From positions 62,001-126,000 of the forward strand of contig NZ_SGXM01000003.1 in assembly GCF_004217045.1 (NCBI RefSeq): 64,000 bases of DNA, in the 5' to 3' direction. The DNA is from Cupriavidus agavae (lineage in GTDB: Bacteria; Pseudomonadota; Gammaproteobacteria; Burkholderiales; Burkholderiaceae). This document shows, piece by piece, positions 7,826-16,218 of this stretch. The notes below the pieces were generated by a model. It had not been told where the DNA came from. It did not search any database and worked only from the letters and a program-made list of their open reading frames with translations. A program made the position numbers and the translations under genes. The first letter of the stretch is position 1. Every line of letters begins with the position of its first letter.

Positions 7826-8944
7826 TTGAGCACAGATATGACTTGGACGATCACCTATAATAAAAAGCCGAATCTGCTAGACCCAGTCGAACACCCACCT
7901 TTAGCGTGTTCTCTTTGTTTTTCCGATCACGGCTTACAACTAGATGCGCAAAGCTTCGAGCCGGAATATACGGCAGATCTTCCCTGCCCAAACTGCAATG
8001 CTACGGGAGGCAAGAAGCTTCCCAAAGAGGCGCTGGAAGCCCTCGCACATCGATTCTTTGTTTGGGGATCCTTGTGGCGAACGGAGTACGGCGGCGCTCC
8101 GCGAATCCAATTCAACGATAAGCAATCAACGAGCATCAATCCTTCGTCTTGGCTAAAAAGCGATGTTGCGCTATTCGAGCGCCTCTTGGGTATCGGATTC
8201 TTTCATTATGGGCCGAGACTTTGGATGATTGGCGAGGTAACTCCATTAAAGGATTTGCAGGAGCCTAGTACGAGATCTACGATTATCGATCGGATTATTC
8301 GTGAGTATCCATCAGTCACATATGCTCAGGATAAGGCGTTTTATCGCGTAAGGTTAGCGCCGAAAGTGCCAGATGATCCGTTGCAGTACGACAGCCCGCC
8401 GGAACAGTTTTTGGGTACGGGTCGCATCGATTCAGCCGCACTCCCCATTTTATATGGATCGCCAGATCTCGAGACATGCCTACATGAGTGTCGCATCACA
8501 GCCGACGACGAAACTTTCGTTGCAACGATGCGCCCAACTCGGGAACTCAAGTTATTGAATTTGGCGGCGCTTCTTCGAGAAGAGGACACAACAGAATTTG
8601 AGAGCCTTGATATGGCCATCCACATGCTGTTCCTTGCGGGAAAGCACGCATATGAGATCATCCGCGAGATTGCACTCGGAGCGCGTAACGCTGGCTATGA
8701 CGGCATAATTTATCCGTCATATTTTAGCTTAATTCGACTCGGAATAATGCCGTTTCAGACAACGTATGGAATATCTCATCGACGAGTTCAATCCCTGCAG
8801 GACCATGAGGAGTCAAAGGCTATCCCAAATCTCGCCTTATTCGGAAGGCCCGTCCTGACAGCGACCGTAGAAATTCTATGCATTAATCGAATTCTCCTGA
8901 AGCGTGTGGAATACGGATATCATTTCGGACCAGCGACGTTCTAA
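7826..8944 (+). CDS. RES-domain protein with N-terminal zinc ribbon (toxin-like)
   Basis: A 372-residue protein. The N-terminal region has two CxxC pairs (C28/C31 and C54/C57), a zinc-ribbon pattern, followed by a helical region like the HEPN/RES N-terminal domains. The RES domain follows (about 172-345): R174/R176 in FYRVR, the G-R-I loop near 199, S212 in LYGSPD and E221 in CLHEC, matching the Arg-Glu-Ser set that names the family. RES domains in RES-Xre toxin pairs degrade NAD+; activity here is inferred. No Xre antitoxin lies next to it; the convergent HNH-like gene at 9005-9712 is the nearest neighbour. Start is TTG at 7826 or ATG at 7838; neither has a clear Shine-Dalgarno. Confidence 0.8.
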   Translation: MSTDMTWTITYNKKPNLLDPVEHPPLACSLCFSDHGLQLDAQSFEPEYTADLPCPNCNATGGKKLPKEALEALAHRFFVWGSLWRTEYGGAPRIQFNDKQSTSINPSSWLKSDVALFERLLGIGFFHYGPRLWMIGEVTPLKDLQEPSTRSTIIDRIIREYPSVTYAQDKAFYRVRLAPKVPDDPLQYDSPPEQFLGTGRIDSAALPILYGSPDLETCLHECRITADDETFVATMRPTRELKLLNLAALLREEDTTEFESLDMAIHMLFLAGKHAYEIIREIALGARNAGYDGIIYPSYFSLIRLGIMPFQTTYGISHRRVQSLQDHEESKAIPNLALFGRPVLTATVEILCINRILLKRVEYGYHFGPATF

Positions 8945-9004
8945 CCGCTGGTCAAGAACCATAGTGTCAAATTTATCGAGAATCTTTCCCAGTAAATGAC
9001 TAAG

Positions 9005-9712
9005 TCAACTATCTTTTGAAAAGAACCAGTTGCTCACCCGCGCGCGCCACCCTTGTTCGTTGTTCTCTTCGCCCTCCGTCAACACGGTAAGGTGGTTTCC
9101 ATATGCATCGTGGAGCGCGAACATGCACTGGGCAAGACCTGTCGGGCACGCATTGATGATTTCCCAGCAGCCAGCAGACCAGAATTCCGAGCCGTTTCCT
9201 GTGCGGAGATTCGGATCATTCCCGTGAGACCAATGACTCATCCTGGGTTGCCAGCCTGCCTCGATAAGCCTCGCCCTAGCTTCGTGATATGTGAGGCCGG
9301 CCATTCGGGGAATTGGCGCATGGAGCGCCGACGCGGGCTGAGGCAAGTAGTCGGTCACCAGGCGTCCCATGAGCTCCGCATTTGCGTGGAACTCAGCCTC
9401 TCGCTTCCAACTGTACAGAACCTCCGACGTGTATCGCATAACATCGCTATCAACGAGTTTTGCACATACCTGGCACAACCAAATGCCATTCGAGATTCCC
9501 GCACGCTGTGATGGCGAAAGAGAATTTTCGTAACGAGGGCCGCAAACGGCGGCTGCCGTGATATGGCTTGCCACGCCAATGTTCACCGCCCGGCAAGATT
9601 CTTCGTGAGGTCCAGATGTCGCGCGTCGACAATCCGGGTTAGAACAACGCTGCCCAACTCGCTTTGCCAGCGTCTCTTTGGTACGTGGGGAAAATTCGTC
9701 TCTCATAGGCAT
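9005..9712 (-). CDS. HNH-like nuclease with unusual C-terminal domain
   Basis: A 235-residue protein. Residues about 5-110 match a divergent HNH-type domain often seen in defence and toxin genes: 'CSNPDCRRATSGP', 'IGVASHITAAAVCGPRYE', 'RAGISNGIWLCQVCAKLVDSD' and 'LYSWKREAE'. The C-terminal part (about 138-225) starts 'GLTYHEARARLIEAGWQP' and contains 'EIINACPTGLAQCMFALHDAYGN'; I recall this as a domain found in secreted proteins, but no signal peptide is present. Substrate and role are unknown. It is convergent with the RES gene, 60 bp tail to tail. The ATG at 9712 lacks a strong Shine-Dalgarno; the second Met (9706) is possible. Confidence 0.7.
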   Translation of the reverse strand: MPMRDEFSPRTKETLAKRVGQRCSNPDCRRATSGPHEESCRAVNIGVASHITAAAVCGPRYENSLSPSQRAGISNGIWLCQVCAKLVDSDVMRYTSEVLYSWKREAEFHANAELMGRLVTDYLPQPASALHAPIPRMAGLTYHEARARLIEAGWQPRMSHWSHGNDPNLRTGNGSEFWSAGCWEIINACPTGLAQCMFALHDAYGNHLTVLTEGEENNEQGWRARVSNWFFSKDS

Positions 9713-10456
9713 GCAGACCTAGCTACGTGTGACACCTCGTAGCAGACTTCTGAACTGGGATAGTTAGACGGAATCTTTGGCTGCGAGTTTACCAGTCGCT
9801 CGACCAGTCCATCTAAGACGTTGCGCTCGCCCGAAGCCCGCCACAGATCCGTCCTCCCAGGCAACCGAAACGAGTAGACATCGCATCCGGCTATGCGGCA
9901 AACAGGCGTTGTGTTGACCGGTTGAATCCACAGTCGACATCGGCCGTTCGCAGAGCAGAGCGCGGACGGTCGTGATGGGTTGGCTACAGCCTATCGCGTT
10001 GGACGGGAGTGGGCCCCGGTCATCCATGAGCGCGCCGAACCAGGTTGGTATTGCTTTCCAAGGTGGTTTGCCTCGTAGTTTGATGGACGTGCGTAGGCCT
10101 GCTCGACGTAGGTCGGTCGCAGATGGCTGAAAGCCGCGCTCTCCGCGTAAGCCGCGTGACAGGGATGGGGTGCAGGATTCTTCGACGCAAATTGACCTGA
10201 ACTGCGCGAGGACACCCAGGGTTTGGCGATTTGGGGTCGGTCGGCCAAGGGGTATTGCATCTGTGCCGACAACGTCGTGGCGAGCCCCTATCGGCCGCCG
10301 TTGAGCGAGGTTTGTGAGAAGCCTGGCTCGTCGCGTAGATATCGCCCGGCGGAGCGACTAACGGATAGTCCCGATGCTCTCGAAGTGCGGATGTACCCCG
10401 CGTTGGGGTGGCCCGGTCCAGAAATGGTCCAGAACGGATAGAGACCAGAAAATAGA
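9713..10456. other. Stretch with no supported gene, island edge
   Basis: About 740 bp before the tRNA-Phe gene. Frames on both strands give Pro/Arg/Ser-rich peptides without family signatures or start signals. No direct copy of the tRNA 3' end longer than about nine bases (for example GACGGAATC near 9764) was seen by eye. The stretch may be decayed insertion DNA. Confidence 0.4.
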
Positions 10457-10488
10457 AAAGCCCAAGATCTGATTAGATCTTGGGCTTT
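10457..10488 (-). terminator. Intrinsic terminator of tRNA-Phe
   Basis: Perfect 14-bp stem AAAGCCCAAGATCT/AGATCTTGGGCTTT with a GATT loop, 10 bp downstream of the tRNA-Phe 3' end. T runs are present on both sides, so it may work in both directions. Confidence 0.85.
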
Positions 10489-10498
10489 CTTGACATTC

Positions 10499-10574
10499 TG
10501 GTGGCCTGGGACGGAATCGAACCGCCGACACAAGGATTTTCAATCCTCTGCTCTACCGACTGAGCTACCGGGCC
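10499..10574 (-). tRNA. tRNA-Phe (GAA), CCA encoded
   Basis: A 76-nt cloverleaf: acceptor GGCCCGG/CCAGGCC, D arm GCTC/GAGC, anticodon stem GAGGA/TCCTT with loop TTGAAAA (anticodon GAA), T arm GGCGG/CCGTC with TTCGATT, discriminator A and encoded CCA. The acceptor stem has one C5-A68 mismatch and the T stem one G50-T64 wobble, both in the 3' half. The 3' end points to the accessory region, the usual orientation for a tRNA used as an integration site. Confidence 0.97.
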
Positions 10575-10631
10575 AAAGAAGCGAAACTATAACTGCGGGA
10601 TTCGGCCTCGTCAAGCGTTTTGTGGCCCGGC

Positions 10632-11354
10632 TTACTGCTCGGTGGGTTCCGGCTTGTTGCGGCCCAGTTCCACGCCGAGCTGCTTGAGCTTGCGGTAGAG
10701 GTGGGTACGTTCGAGGCCGGTTTTTTCGGCGACGCGCGTCATGCTGCCGTGTTCGCGCACCAGGTGGTACTCGAAGTAGGCGCGCTCGAAGAGGTCGCGG
10801 GCCTCGCGCAGGGGCATGTCGAACGAGAACTGCATCTCGCCTTCGGGCATGCCGCGTGCCACGTTGCCGTTGGCCGAGGTCTCGGCCGGGGCTTCCGTGG
10901 GGGCGGATGCGGCCAGCGCGGCGACGTCCGGCGCGTGCGTCGGAGTGGCCGGGACGGCGGGTGCGGACGGCGCGGTGCGCGGGCGGTCGACGCCCTTGGC
11001 CAGGCCGGCTTCCACGGCCGACAGCAGCTTCTGCAGCGCGATCGGCTTTTCCAGGAAGTTCAGCGCGCCGATCTTGGTGGCCTCGACGGCCGTATCGATC
11101 GTGGCGTGCCCGGACATCATGATGACCGGCATCGACAGGTAGCCCTGCGCGGACCACTCCTTGAGCAGCGTCACGCCATCGGTATCCGGCATCCAGATAT
11201 CGAGCAGTACCAGGTCAGGCGTGGCGGACGCGCGAAACTCGCGGGCCTGCTGGGCGTTCTCGGCCAGCTCCACCACATGTCCTTCGTCACTGAGGATTTC
11301 CGAGAGCAGTTCCCGGATACCCATTTCGTCATCGACTACGAGGATCGTTGCCAT
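10632..11354 (-). CDS. NtrX-like response regulator without AAA+ domain
   Basis: A 240-residue DNA-binding response regulator. The receiver domain (1-120) has the acidic pocket DD8-9, phospho-acceptor D52 (LLDIWMPDTDG) and the later conserved K. An Ala/Pro-rich linker (about 125-180) leads to a Fis-type helix-turn-helix (about 190-232, MTRVAEKTGLERTHLYRKLKQLG). NtrX proper has a sigma-54-activating AAA+ domain in between; it is absent here, so this protein must act by DNA binding alone. It follows the NtrY-like kinase by 57 bp and would be its partner. The ATG at 11354 has AGAGGGGAAGT just upstream. Confidence 0.9.
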   Translation of the reverse strand: MATILVVDDEMGIRELLSEILSDEGHVVELAENAQQAREFRASATPDLVLLDIWMPDTDGVTLLKEWSAQGYLSMPVIMMSGHATIDTAVEATKIGALNFLEKPIALQKLLSAVEAGLAKGVDRPRTAPSAPAVPATPTHAPDVAALAASAPTEAPAETSANGNVARGMPEGEMQFSFDMPLREARDLFERAYFEYHLVREHGSMTRVAEKTGLERTHLYRKLKQLGVELGRNKPEPTEQ

Positions 11355-11410
11355 ACTTCCCCTCTTAACCCCACCGCAGCGCTGCCGGAGGCGCCGGCGC
11401 GCATGATTGA

Positions 11411-13861
11411 CTAAGCCAGCTTAACGAACAGAATCGAGATCTGCGCTCCGGTGATCTCGGTGCCGTTCATGCGGTTGCGCAGTTCGATCCGCGCACCGTG
11501 TTCGTCAATGATTTTTTTTACCATCGCCAGTCCGAGACCCGTACCCTTGGCTTTCGTGGTCACGTACGGTTCGAACGCACGGCTCAGGATGCGTGGTGCG
11601 AATCCGGGACCATTGTCCGTAATGGACAGCTTGACGGCTCGCCGGTCTTCGCCGGCAGAATCTTTGTATTCTACAGTCTCGGTGTGCAGAGTGATATGGG
11701 GCGCCGCCCTACCGGCCGCCACGTTGTCTGCCGCCGCGTCCTGCGCATTCTGCAACAGGTTGTGGATGACCTGCCGCAACTGCGTCGGATCGCCCTTGAT
11801 TTCAGGCAGCCCCGTGGCCAGCGTCGGATGAATCACCGGGTGCTCGTGCACGTTCGGATCGTCGATTCCGTACAGGTGCAGCACCTCCGCCACCAGCCCG
11901 TTGAGCGCCAGCGACTGCATCACGGCCGGCGGTGTCCGCGCGTAATCGCGGAAATCGTCCACCATGCGTTTCATTGCCGCTACCTGGTTAACGATCGTCG
12001 CGGCCCCGCGCTTTAGCACTTCCGCGTCCGGATGCTCCAGTTTGGGCGACAGTTTCATCTGCAGCCGCTCGGCCGAAAGCTGGATCGGGGTCAGCGGATT
12101 CTTGATTTCGTGGGCCAGGCGGCGCGCCACCTCGCCCCAGGCTACCGAGCGCTGGGCCGAGATCACGTCGGAAATATCGTCGAACACGACCACGTAGCCG
12201 GGCTCGTCGCGGCTCGCGCCGGGCAGGTGGGCGCCGCGCACGAGCAGCGTCAGCGCCTGTTCCTCGTCGCCCTGGGGCAGTTCGATCTGCTTCTGCCAGT
12301 GCTGCGCGCCGCCCAGCACCTCGCTGGTGGTCTGCTCGGAGAACGCCTGGCGCACGATCTCGGCGAACTCGCCCATGCCCGGAATCTGCTCCACCGGCTG
12401 GCCCAGCACGCCCGCGAACGGCTGCCGGAAGATCCGTTCCGCGCCCGGATTGGCCGTGATCAGCGTGAAGCGGCGGTCGAACACCAGCACCCCGGCGGTC
12501 AGATTCTGCAGCACGCTTTCAAGGTAGGCCTTCGATTGCTCCAGCGCCACGCGGTTCTCCTCCACCGCGATACGCGCCTCCGAAAGCTGCCGCGTCATCT
12601 GGTTGAACTGCTGCGTCAACTGGCCCAGTTCGTCGCGGCTCTTGAGCTCGCGCTTGGGCGAGAGGTCGCCCTCGGCCACCTCCTTCGTGCCCTGCAGCAG
12701 CATCAGCAGCGGCCGCGCGAGCTGGCCGCCGAGCAGCAGCGCCAGCATCACGGCGATGAAGACCGCCAGGAACAGCGTCAGCGTGAGCGTGCCGATATAC
12801 ATCTTGCGCAGGCCGGTGCGGCCCAGCGCCTTTTCCTGGTACTCCTGGTACGCCCGCTGCACCTCGTCGGCATTGCGCGCCAGCACGGCCGGCACCGGGT
12901 GCAGCACCTGCAGGTAGCGCTCCTCGCGCACCGTGTCGCCGATCAGGCCGAAGCCGGTTGCCGGCGCGTCCTCGGGCCGGCGCTCGACGGACAGGCCCGA
13001 GCCCGCCCAGCGGCTGCCCATCGATCCCTGCGAGCGCGACCGGGAAGGACCCGTGGCGCCGGGCGCCGCCGGCGCGGGCTCGTCGGCCGTGGCCGGCGCC
13101 GGGCCGAGCGGGATGATGACGCGGATGCGGTACAGGTGGCTGCTGTCGATATTGACGGGCTTTTCGCCGGCCGAGGGGTCGGTGCCGCCCTCCACGGCGG
13201 CATACCCGCCCGCCATGCGCGCCTGTTCGGCCAGCACGCCCGATGGAATGTCGGGCACCAGCGAGGCATAGCTGCTCGACGCCGTGGCCAGCACGCGTCC
13301 GCTGCCGGTGAAGATGGCCGCTTCCTGCACGCCGTATTGCTCGCGCAGCCGGTTCAGCTGCAGCGACGTGGCCATGCCCGAGGCGCCGGTCAGCTGGTCG
13401 GCCATCAGCCGGGCCTTGCCCTGCAGATCGGCCAGCTGGCTGTCGATGGTCGAGCGGCCCAGGTTCAGGCCGGCTTCGAGCGCGGTTTCCACGCGCACGT
13501 CGAACCACGACTCGATGCTGCGCGAGACGAACTGCAGCGACACCAGGTAGATCAGCACGCCGGGCAGCACGCCCACCACGCCGAAGAACACGGCGAGCTT
13601 GCTCATCAGCCGCGTGCCGAACTTGCCCCGGCGGTAGCGGATGTAGAGCGTCAGCGCCAACGCCCCCACAGTCAGGACCAGCAGCACCCCGACGACGAGG
13701 TTGACCTTGAAGAGCAGCGTGAAATAGCGGTCGAAGAACTCGGTGTTGGCCGATGCGCCGGCCAGCAGCCCCACCAGCACCAGCGCCAGGAAGACGATGA
13801 TGCCGACCACCACGCGATAGAGCACGCGGCGGAATCTGCTGTCCCACGGGTTGCCGTTCAT
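11411..13861 (-). CDS. NtrY-like membrane sensor histidine kinase
   Basis: An 816-residue inner-membrane kinase. Three N-terminal spans (about 10-35, 50-72, 83-110), a periplasmic sensor region with an Ala/Pro-rich insert, a fourth span (about 355-385), HAMP, a PAS domain (about 430-530), HisKA with the phospho-acceptor in 'LAHEIKNPLTPIQ' near residue 585, and HATPase_c with 'DNGPGF' and 'KGTGLGLAMVKKI'. The start MNGNPWD at 13861 overlaps the stop of the DUF4390 gene (ATGA), which fixes the start and indicates coupling. The NtrY family senses nitrogen or redox state in other proteobacteria; the signal here is unknown. Confidence 0.92.
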   Translation of the reverse strand: MNGNPWDSRFRRVLYRVVVGIIVFLALVLVGLLAGASANTEFFDRYFTLLFKVNLVVGVLLVLTVGALALTLYIRYRRGKFGTRLMSKLAVFFGVVGVLPGVLIYLVSLQFVSRSIESWFDVRVETALEAGLNLGRSTIDSQLADLQGKARLMADQLTGASGMATSLQLNRLREQYGVQEAAIFTGSGRVLATASSSYASLVPDIPSGVLAEQARMAGGYAAVEGGTDPSAGEKPVNIDSSHLYRIRVIIPLGPAPATADEPAPAAPGATGPSRSRSQGSMGSRWAGSGLSVERRPEDAPATGFGLIGDTVREERYLQVLHPVPAVLARNADEVQRAYQEYQEKALGRTGLRKMYIGTLTLTLFLAVFIAVMLALLLGGQLARPLLMLLQGTKEVAEGDLSPKRELKSRDELGQLTQQFNQMTRQLSEARIAVEENRVALEQSKAYLESVLQNLTAGVLVFDRRFTLITANPGAERIFRQPFAGVLGQPVEQIPGMGEFAEIVRQAFSEQTTSEVLGGAQHWQKQIELPQGDEEQALTLLVRGAHLPGASRDEPGYVVVFDDISDVISAQRSVAWGEVARRLAHEIKNPLTPIQLSAERLQMKLSPKLEHPDAEVLKRGAATIVNQVAAMKRMVDDFRDYARTPPAVMQSLALNGLVAEVLHLYGIDDPNVHEHPVIHPTLATGLPEIKGDPTQLRQVIHNLLQNAQDAAADNVAAGRAAPHITLHTETVEYKDSAGEDRRAVKLSITDNGPGFAPRILSRAFEPYVTTKAKGTGLGLAMVKKIIDEHGARIELRNRMNGTEITGAQISILFVKLA

Positions 13862-14691
13862 GGCTGGCTGGCCGGCTGGACCAGTTGGTTCGGCGACAGC
13901 ACGTTCGACACGGTCTGCGAGAACGGCGTGCGGGCCTCGGCCGATGGCGCCGAGGCGGCGGCGGGCGCCGATCCCGGCATGGCCGGCGGTGCCGGCGGCG
14001 CAACCGGCGGCGGCGCCACGGGGGCCGGCAGCGGCTGCGGCGCGTCGAAGCTGGTCGGCACGGTGTACTGGAAACGCCGCCACTCGGACGACAGGTTCCA
14101 GTCGCGCGTATTCACGGCATTGACCTGGAACGGCTTGGGCAGTTGCGAGAGGTCAAGCCGCATGCGCGTCTCGGCCTGGTAGGTCTCGCCGGGCTTGACG
14201 TCGCGGCGTTCGAACACGCGCCAGCCGCGTACCTGCTGGATGAACTGCAGCGCGCCCTTGAGGCGGGCGAACGGTAGCTGGAGTCCGCCGGTGGACACCC
14301 GGTACTGGCGCGTCAGCGGCTGGTACGACAAACGCACTGCGCGCATGGTGTTGACCGGCTTCTCGTCGAACCAGTACCAGCGCGGCCGCGAGAGCTGGAA
14401 ATCGACCACGAAATAGAGCGAGATGCCCTTGTGGAGCGCGTCTTCGAGTGCCGGCGGCAGGTCGAAATCGAACGATGCGGCCAGCTCGAAGGCGCCGTCC
14501 TGGTACTCGATGCGCGCCTCGTTGGTGTCGATCAGCTGGGCGCGGGCCTGCGGCGGTTGCGCGAACAGGGCGAGCACCAGCAGCGCAGCCATCGCCCAGA
14601 GGCGCAGCGCACCGTTCCGGCGCGCCACCGGGCATCCGCGCACCGCGCGGCCCGGGGCACGTAGGACGAACAGGCGCAGCAGGCTGGGCAT
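13858..14691 (-). CDS. DUF4390 family exported protein
   Basis: A 277-residue protein with a basic leader and hydrophobic segment (about 30-50, AMAALLVLALFAQPPQARA) ending in a plausible signal-peptidase site, then a beta-rich domain matching DUF4390 (LIDTNEARIEYQDGAFELAA, FDLPPALEDALHKGISLYF, YWFDEKP). The last 60 residues are Pro/Ala-rich, of low complexity. Function is unknown. In Burkholderiales it regularly sits between rsmB and the NtrY-like kinase, and here overlaps the kinase start by 4 bp, so it may be a periplasmic accessory to the sensor; that is an inference. Confidence 0.85.
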   Translation of the reverse strand: MPSLLRLFVLRAPGRAVRGCPVARRNGALRLWAMAALLVLALFAQPPQARAQLIDTNEARIEYQDGAFELAASFDFDLPPALEDALHKGISLYFVVDFQLSRPRWYWFDEKPVNTMRAVRLSYQPLTRQYRVSTGGLQLPFARLKGALQFIQQVRGWRVFERRDVKPGETYQAETRMRLDLSQLPKPFQVNAVNTRDWNLSSEWRRFQYTVPTSFDAPQPLPAPVAPPPVAPPAPPAMPGSAPAAASAPSAEARTPFSQTVSNVLSPNQLVQPASQP

Positions 14692-14714
14692 CAGTGGAAG
14701 AATCCGTGGAAGAT

Positions 14715-16088
14715 TCAGGCGCGTTTCTGGAAGCGGGCGTAGTAGAAGCCATCGTGATCGGATGGCAGGCTTGCCTTGCCGGCCAGCCCGCTGCCGGCCG
14801 TGTCAGGCGCCTCGATGCCGGGCAGGAGCTGCTCCGGCGCCTGCAATCGTATCGCATCTGGCAGCTGCGCACCAAACCAGAGCGCCTGCTCCTCGCCTTC
14901 CGTTGGGAAAATAGAACAGGTCACATAGACCAGGATGCCGCCCGGCTTCAGCAGCGGCCAGAGCTGCGAGACGATGCGCCGCTGCTCGGTCATCAGCCGG
15001 GCGATGTCGGATTCGCGGCGCAGCCAGCGGATATCGGGATGGCGGCGCACGATGCCCGACGCCGAGCATGGCACGTCGGCCAGGATGCGGTCGAACGGCT
15101 GGCCGTCCCACCAGTCGGCGGGCCGGCTGGCGTCGCCGACGATGACCTCGGCGCGCTGTGCCAGCCGGGCCAGGTTGTCATGGATGCGGGCGGCGCGCGT
15201 GGCGTCGCTCTCCACGGCGGTTACTTGGATATCGGCCAGTTCCAGCAGATGGCCGGTCTTGCCGCCGGGCGCCGCGCAGGCGTCGAGCACGCGCATGCCG
15301 TCTGCCACCTCGCAGAGCGGCGCGGCCAGTTGCGCGCCGGCATCCTGTACCGAGACATCGCCCTCGGCGAAGCCGGGGATCTGCGAGACCGGGAACGCGC
15401 GCACCAGCCGCACGGCCTGGTCGCCCACCGCTGTGCCCGCCATGCCGGCATTGGCCAGCGCCGTCAGGTAGTCCTTCACGGCAATGCGGCGCGTGTTGAC
15501 GCGCAGGGTCATGGGCGGGCGCGCATTGACCGTCTCGGCGAGCGTGGTCCATTGGTCCGGGTACGCGCGGCGCAGTTGCTCCAGCCACCAGTGCGGCAGG
15601 TTCCAGCGCGCTTCGTCGTCCCTGAGCGTGGCGGGCAGCAGCGATTTCTGCTCGCGCAGGAACCGGCGCAGCACGGCGTTGACGAGGCCGCGCGCATGCG
15701 CGGTCTTGGGCTCCGAGGCGGCGGCGCTCACGGCCTGGTCCACCACGGTGAACGCGGAATAGCCGCCCCGGCCGACCTTGCTGCCGTCGCCATCGTCGCC
15801 TTCGAGCAGCAGCGCCAGCGCCACGGCCAGCAGGGAGTCGACCAGCGCGCCGGGCGGACGCGTCACCAGCTGCGTGACCAGCGCGCGCGTGGTGCCGAAC
15901 TGGCGCACCGAGCGGTAGGCCAGGTCCTGGATGGCGCCGCGCGTGGCGGCGTCGCGCACGCGGTCCAGGCGCAGGTGCGTGGCCACGTCCTCGATGGCCT
16001 GCGGCAAGGCCGTGCCTTCGTGCACGCCGCGAACAGCCGCGGCGGCACCGAGCATCTGGAAGGCAAGGGAATCATGAGGCAGGCGCAT
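14715..16088 (-). CDS. rsmB: 16S rRNA m5C967 methyltransferase RsmB
   Basis: A 457-residue cytosolic enzyme that methylates C967 of 16S rRNA with S-adenosylmethionine. An N-terminal NusB-like RNA-binding domain (about 1-145) is followed by the Rossmann methyltransferase domain. Both family cysteines are visible, in DVPCSASGI and in VYVTCSIFP, as is the SAM loop 'DACAAPGGKTGHLLEL'. I took MRLPHDS (16088) as start because it gives the normal N terminus; the frame remains open upstream through the htpX terminator. It is the first gene of the rsmB-DUF4390-NtrY-NtrX cluster; 23 bp separate it from DUF4390. Confidence 0.95.
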   Translation of the reverse strand: MRLPHDSLAFQMLGAAAAVRGVHEGTALPQAIEDVATHLRLDRVRDAATRGAIQDLAYRSVRQFGTTRALVTQLVTRPPGALVDSLLAVALALLLEGDDGDGSKVGRGGYSAFTVVDQAVSAAASEPKTAHARGLVNAVLRRFLREQKSLLPATLRDDEARWNLPHWWLEQLRRAYPDQWTTLAETVNARPPMTLRVNTRRIAVKDYLTALANAGMAGTAVGDQAVRLVRAFPVSQIPGFAEGDVSVQDAGAQLAAPLCEVADGMRVLDACAAPGGKTGHLLELADIQVTAVESDATRAARIHDNLARLAQRAEVIVGDASRPADWWDGQPFDRILADVPCSASGIVRRHPDIRWLRRESDIARLMTEQRRIVSQLWPLLKPGGILVYVTCSIFPTEGEEQALWFGAQLPDAIRLQAPEQLLPGIEAPDTAGSGLAGKASLPSDHDGFYYARFQKRA

Positions 16089-16143
16089 TGGGGAAATACC
16101 GGAAAGCGGTGAAAAAACGACGTCAAGGATCGGCGGATACGAA

Positions 16144-16178
16144 AAAGCCCGCCGGTTCCGCAGGGAACACAGCGGGCA
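16144..16178 (-). terminator. Intrinsic terminator after htpX
   Basis: On the minus strand GCCCGC...GCGGGC with an inner GTTCC/GGAAC stem, followed by TTTTT. It lies about 40 bp after the htpX stop and separates htpX from rsmB. Confidence 0.8.
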
Positions 16179-16218
16179 GTTTACCTGTTGTGGCCGGCGG
16201 AACCGGCAAACCCGCGCG

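Noticed and set aside
9764..9775. Possible att repeat GACGGAATC matching the tRNA-Phe 3' region
   Set aside because: Only nine bases match, expected by chance in 10 kb; not enough for an att site.
9764..10272. Minus-strand frames before the tRNA gene
   Set aside because: No start signals or family match; Pro/Arg/Ser-rich composition; I list the region as empty instead.
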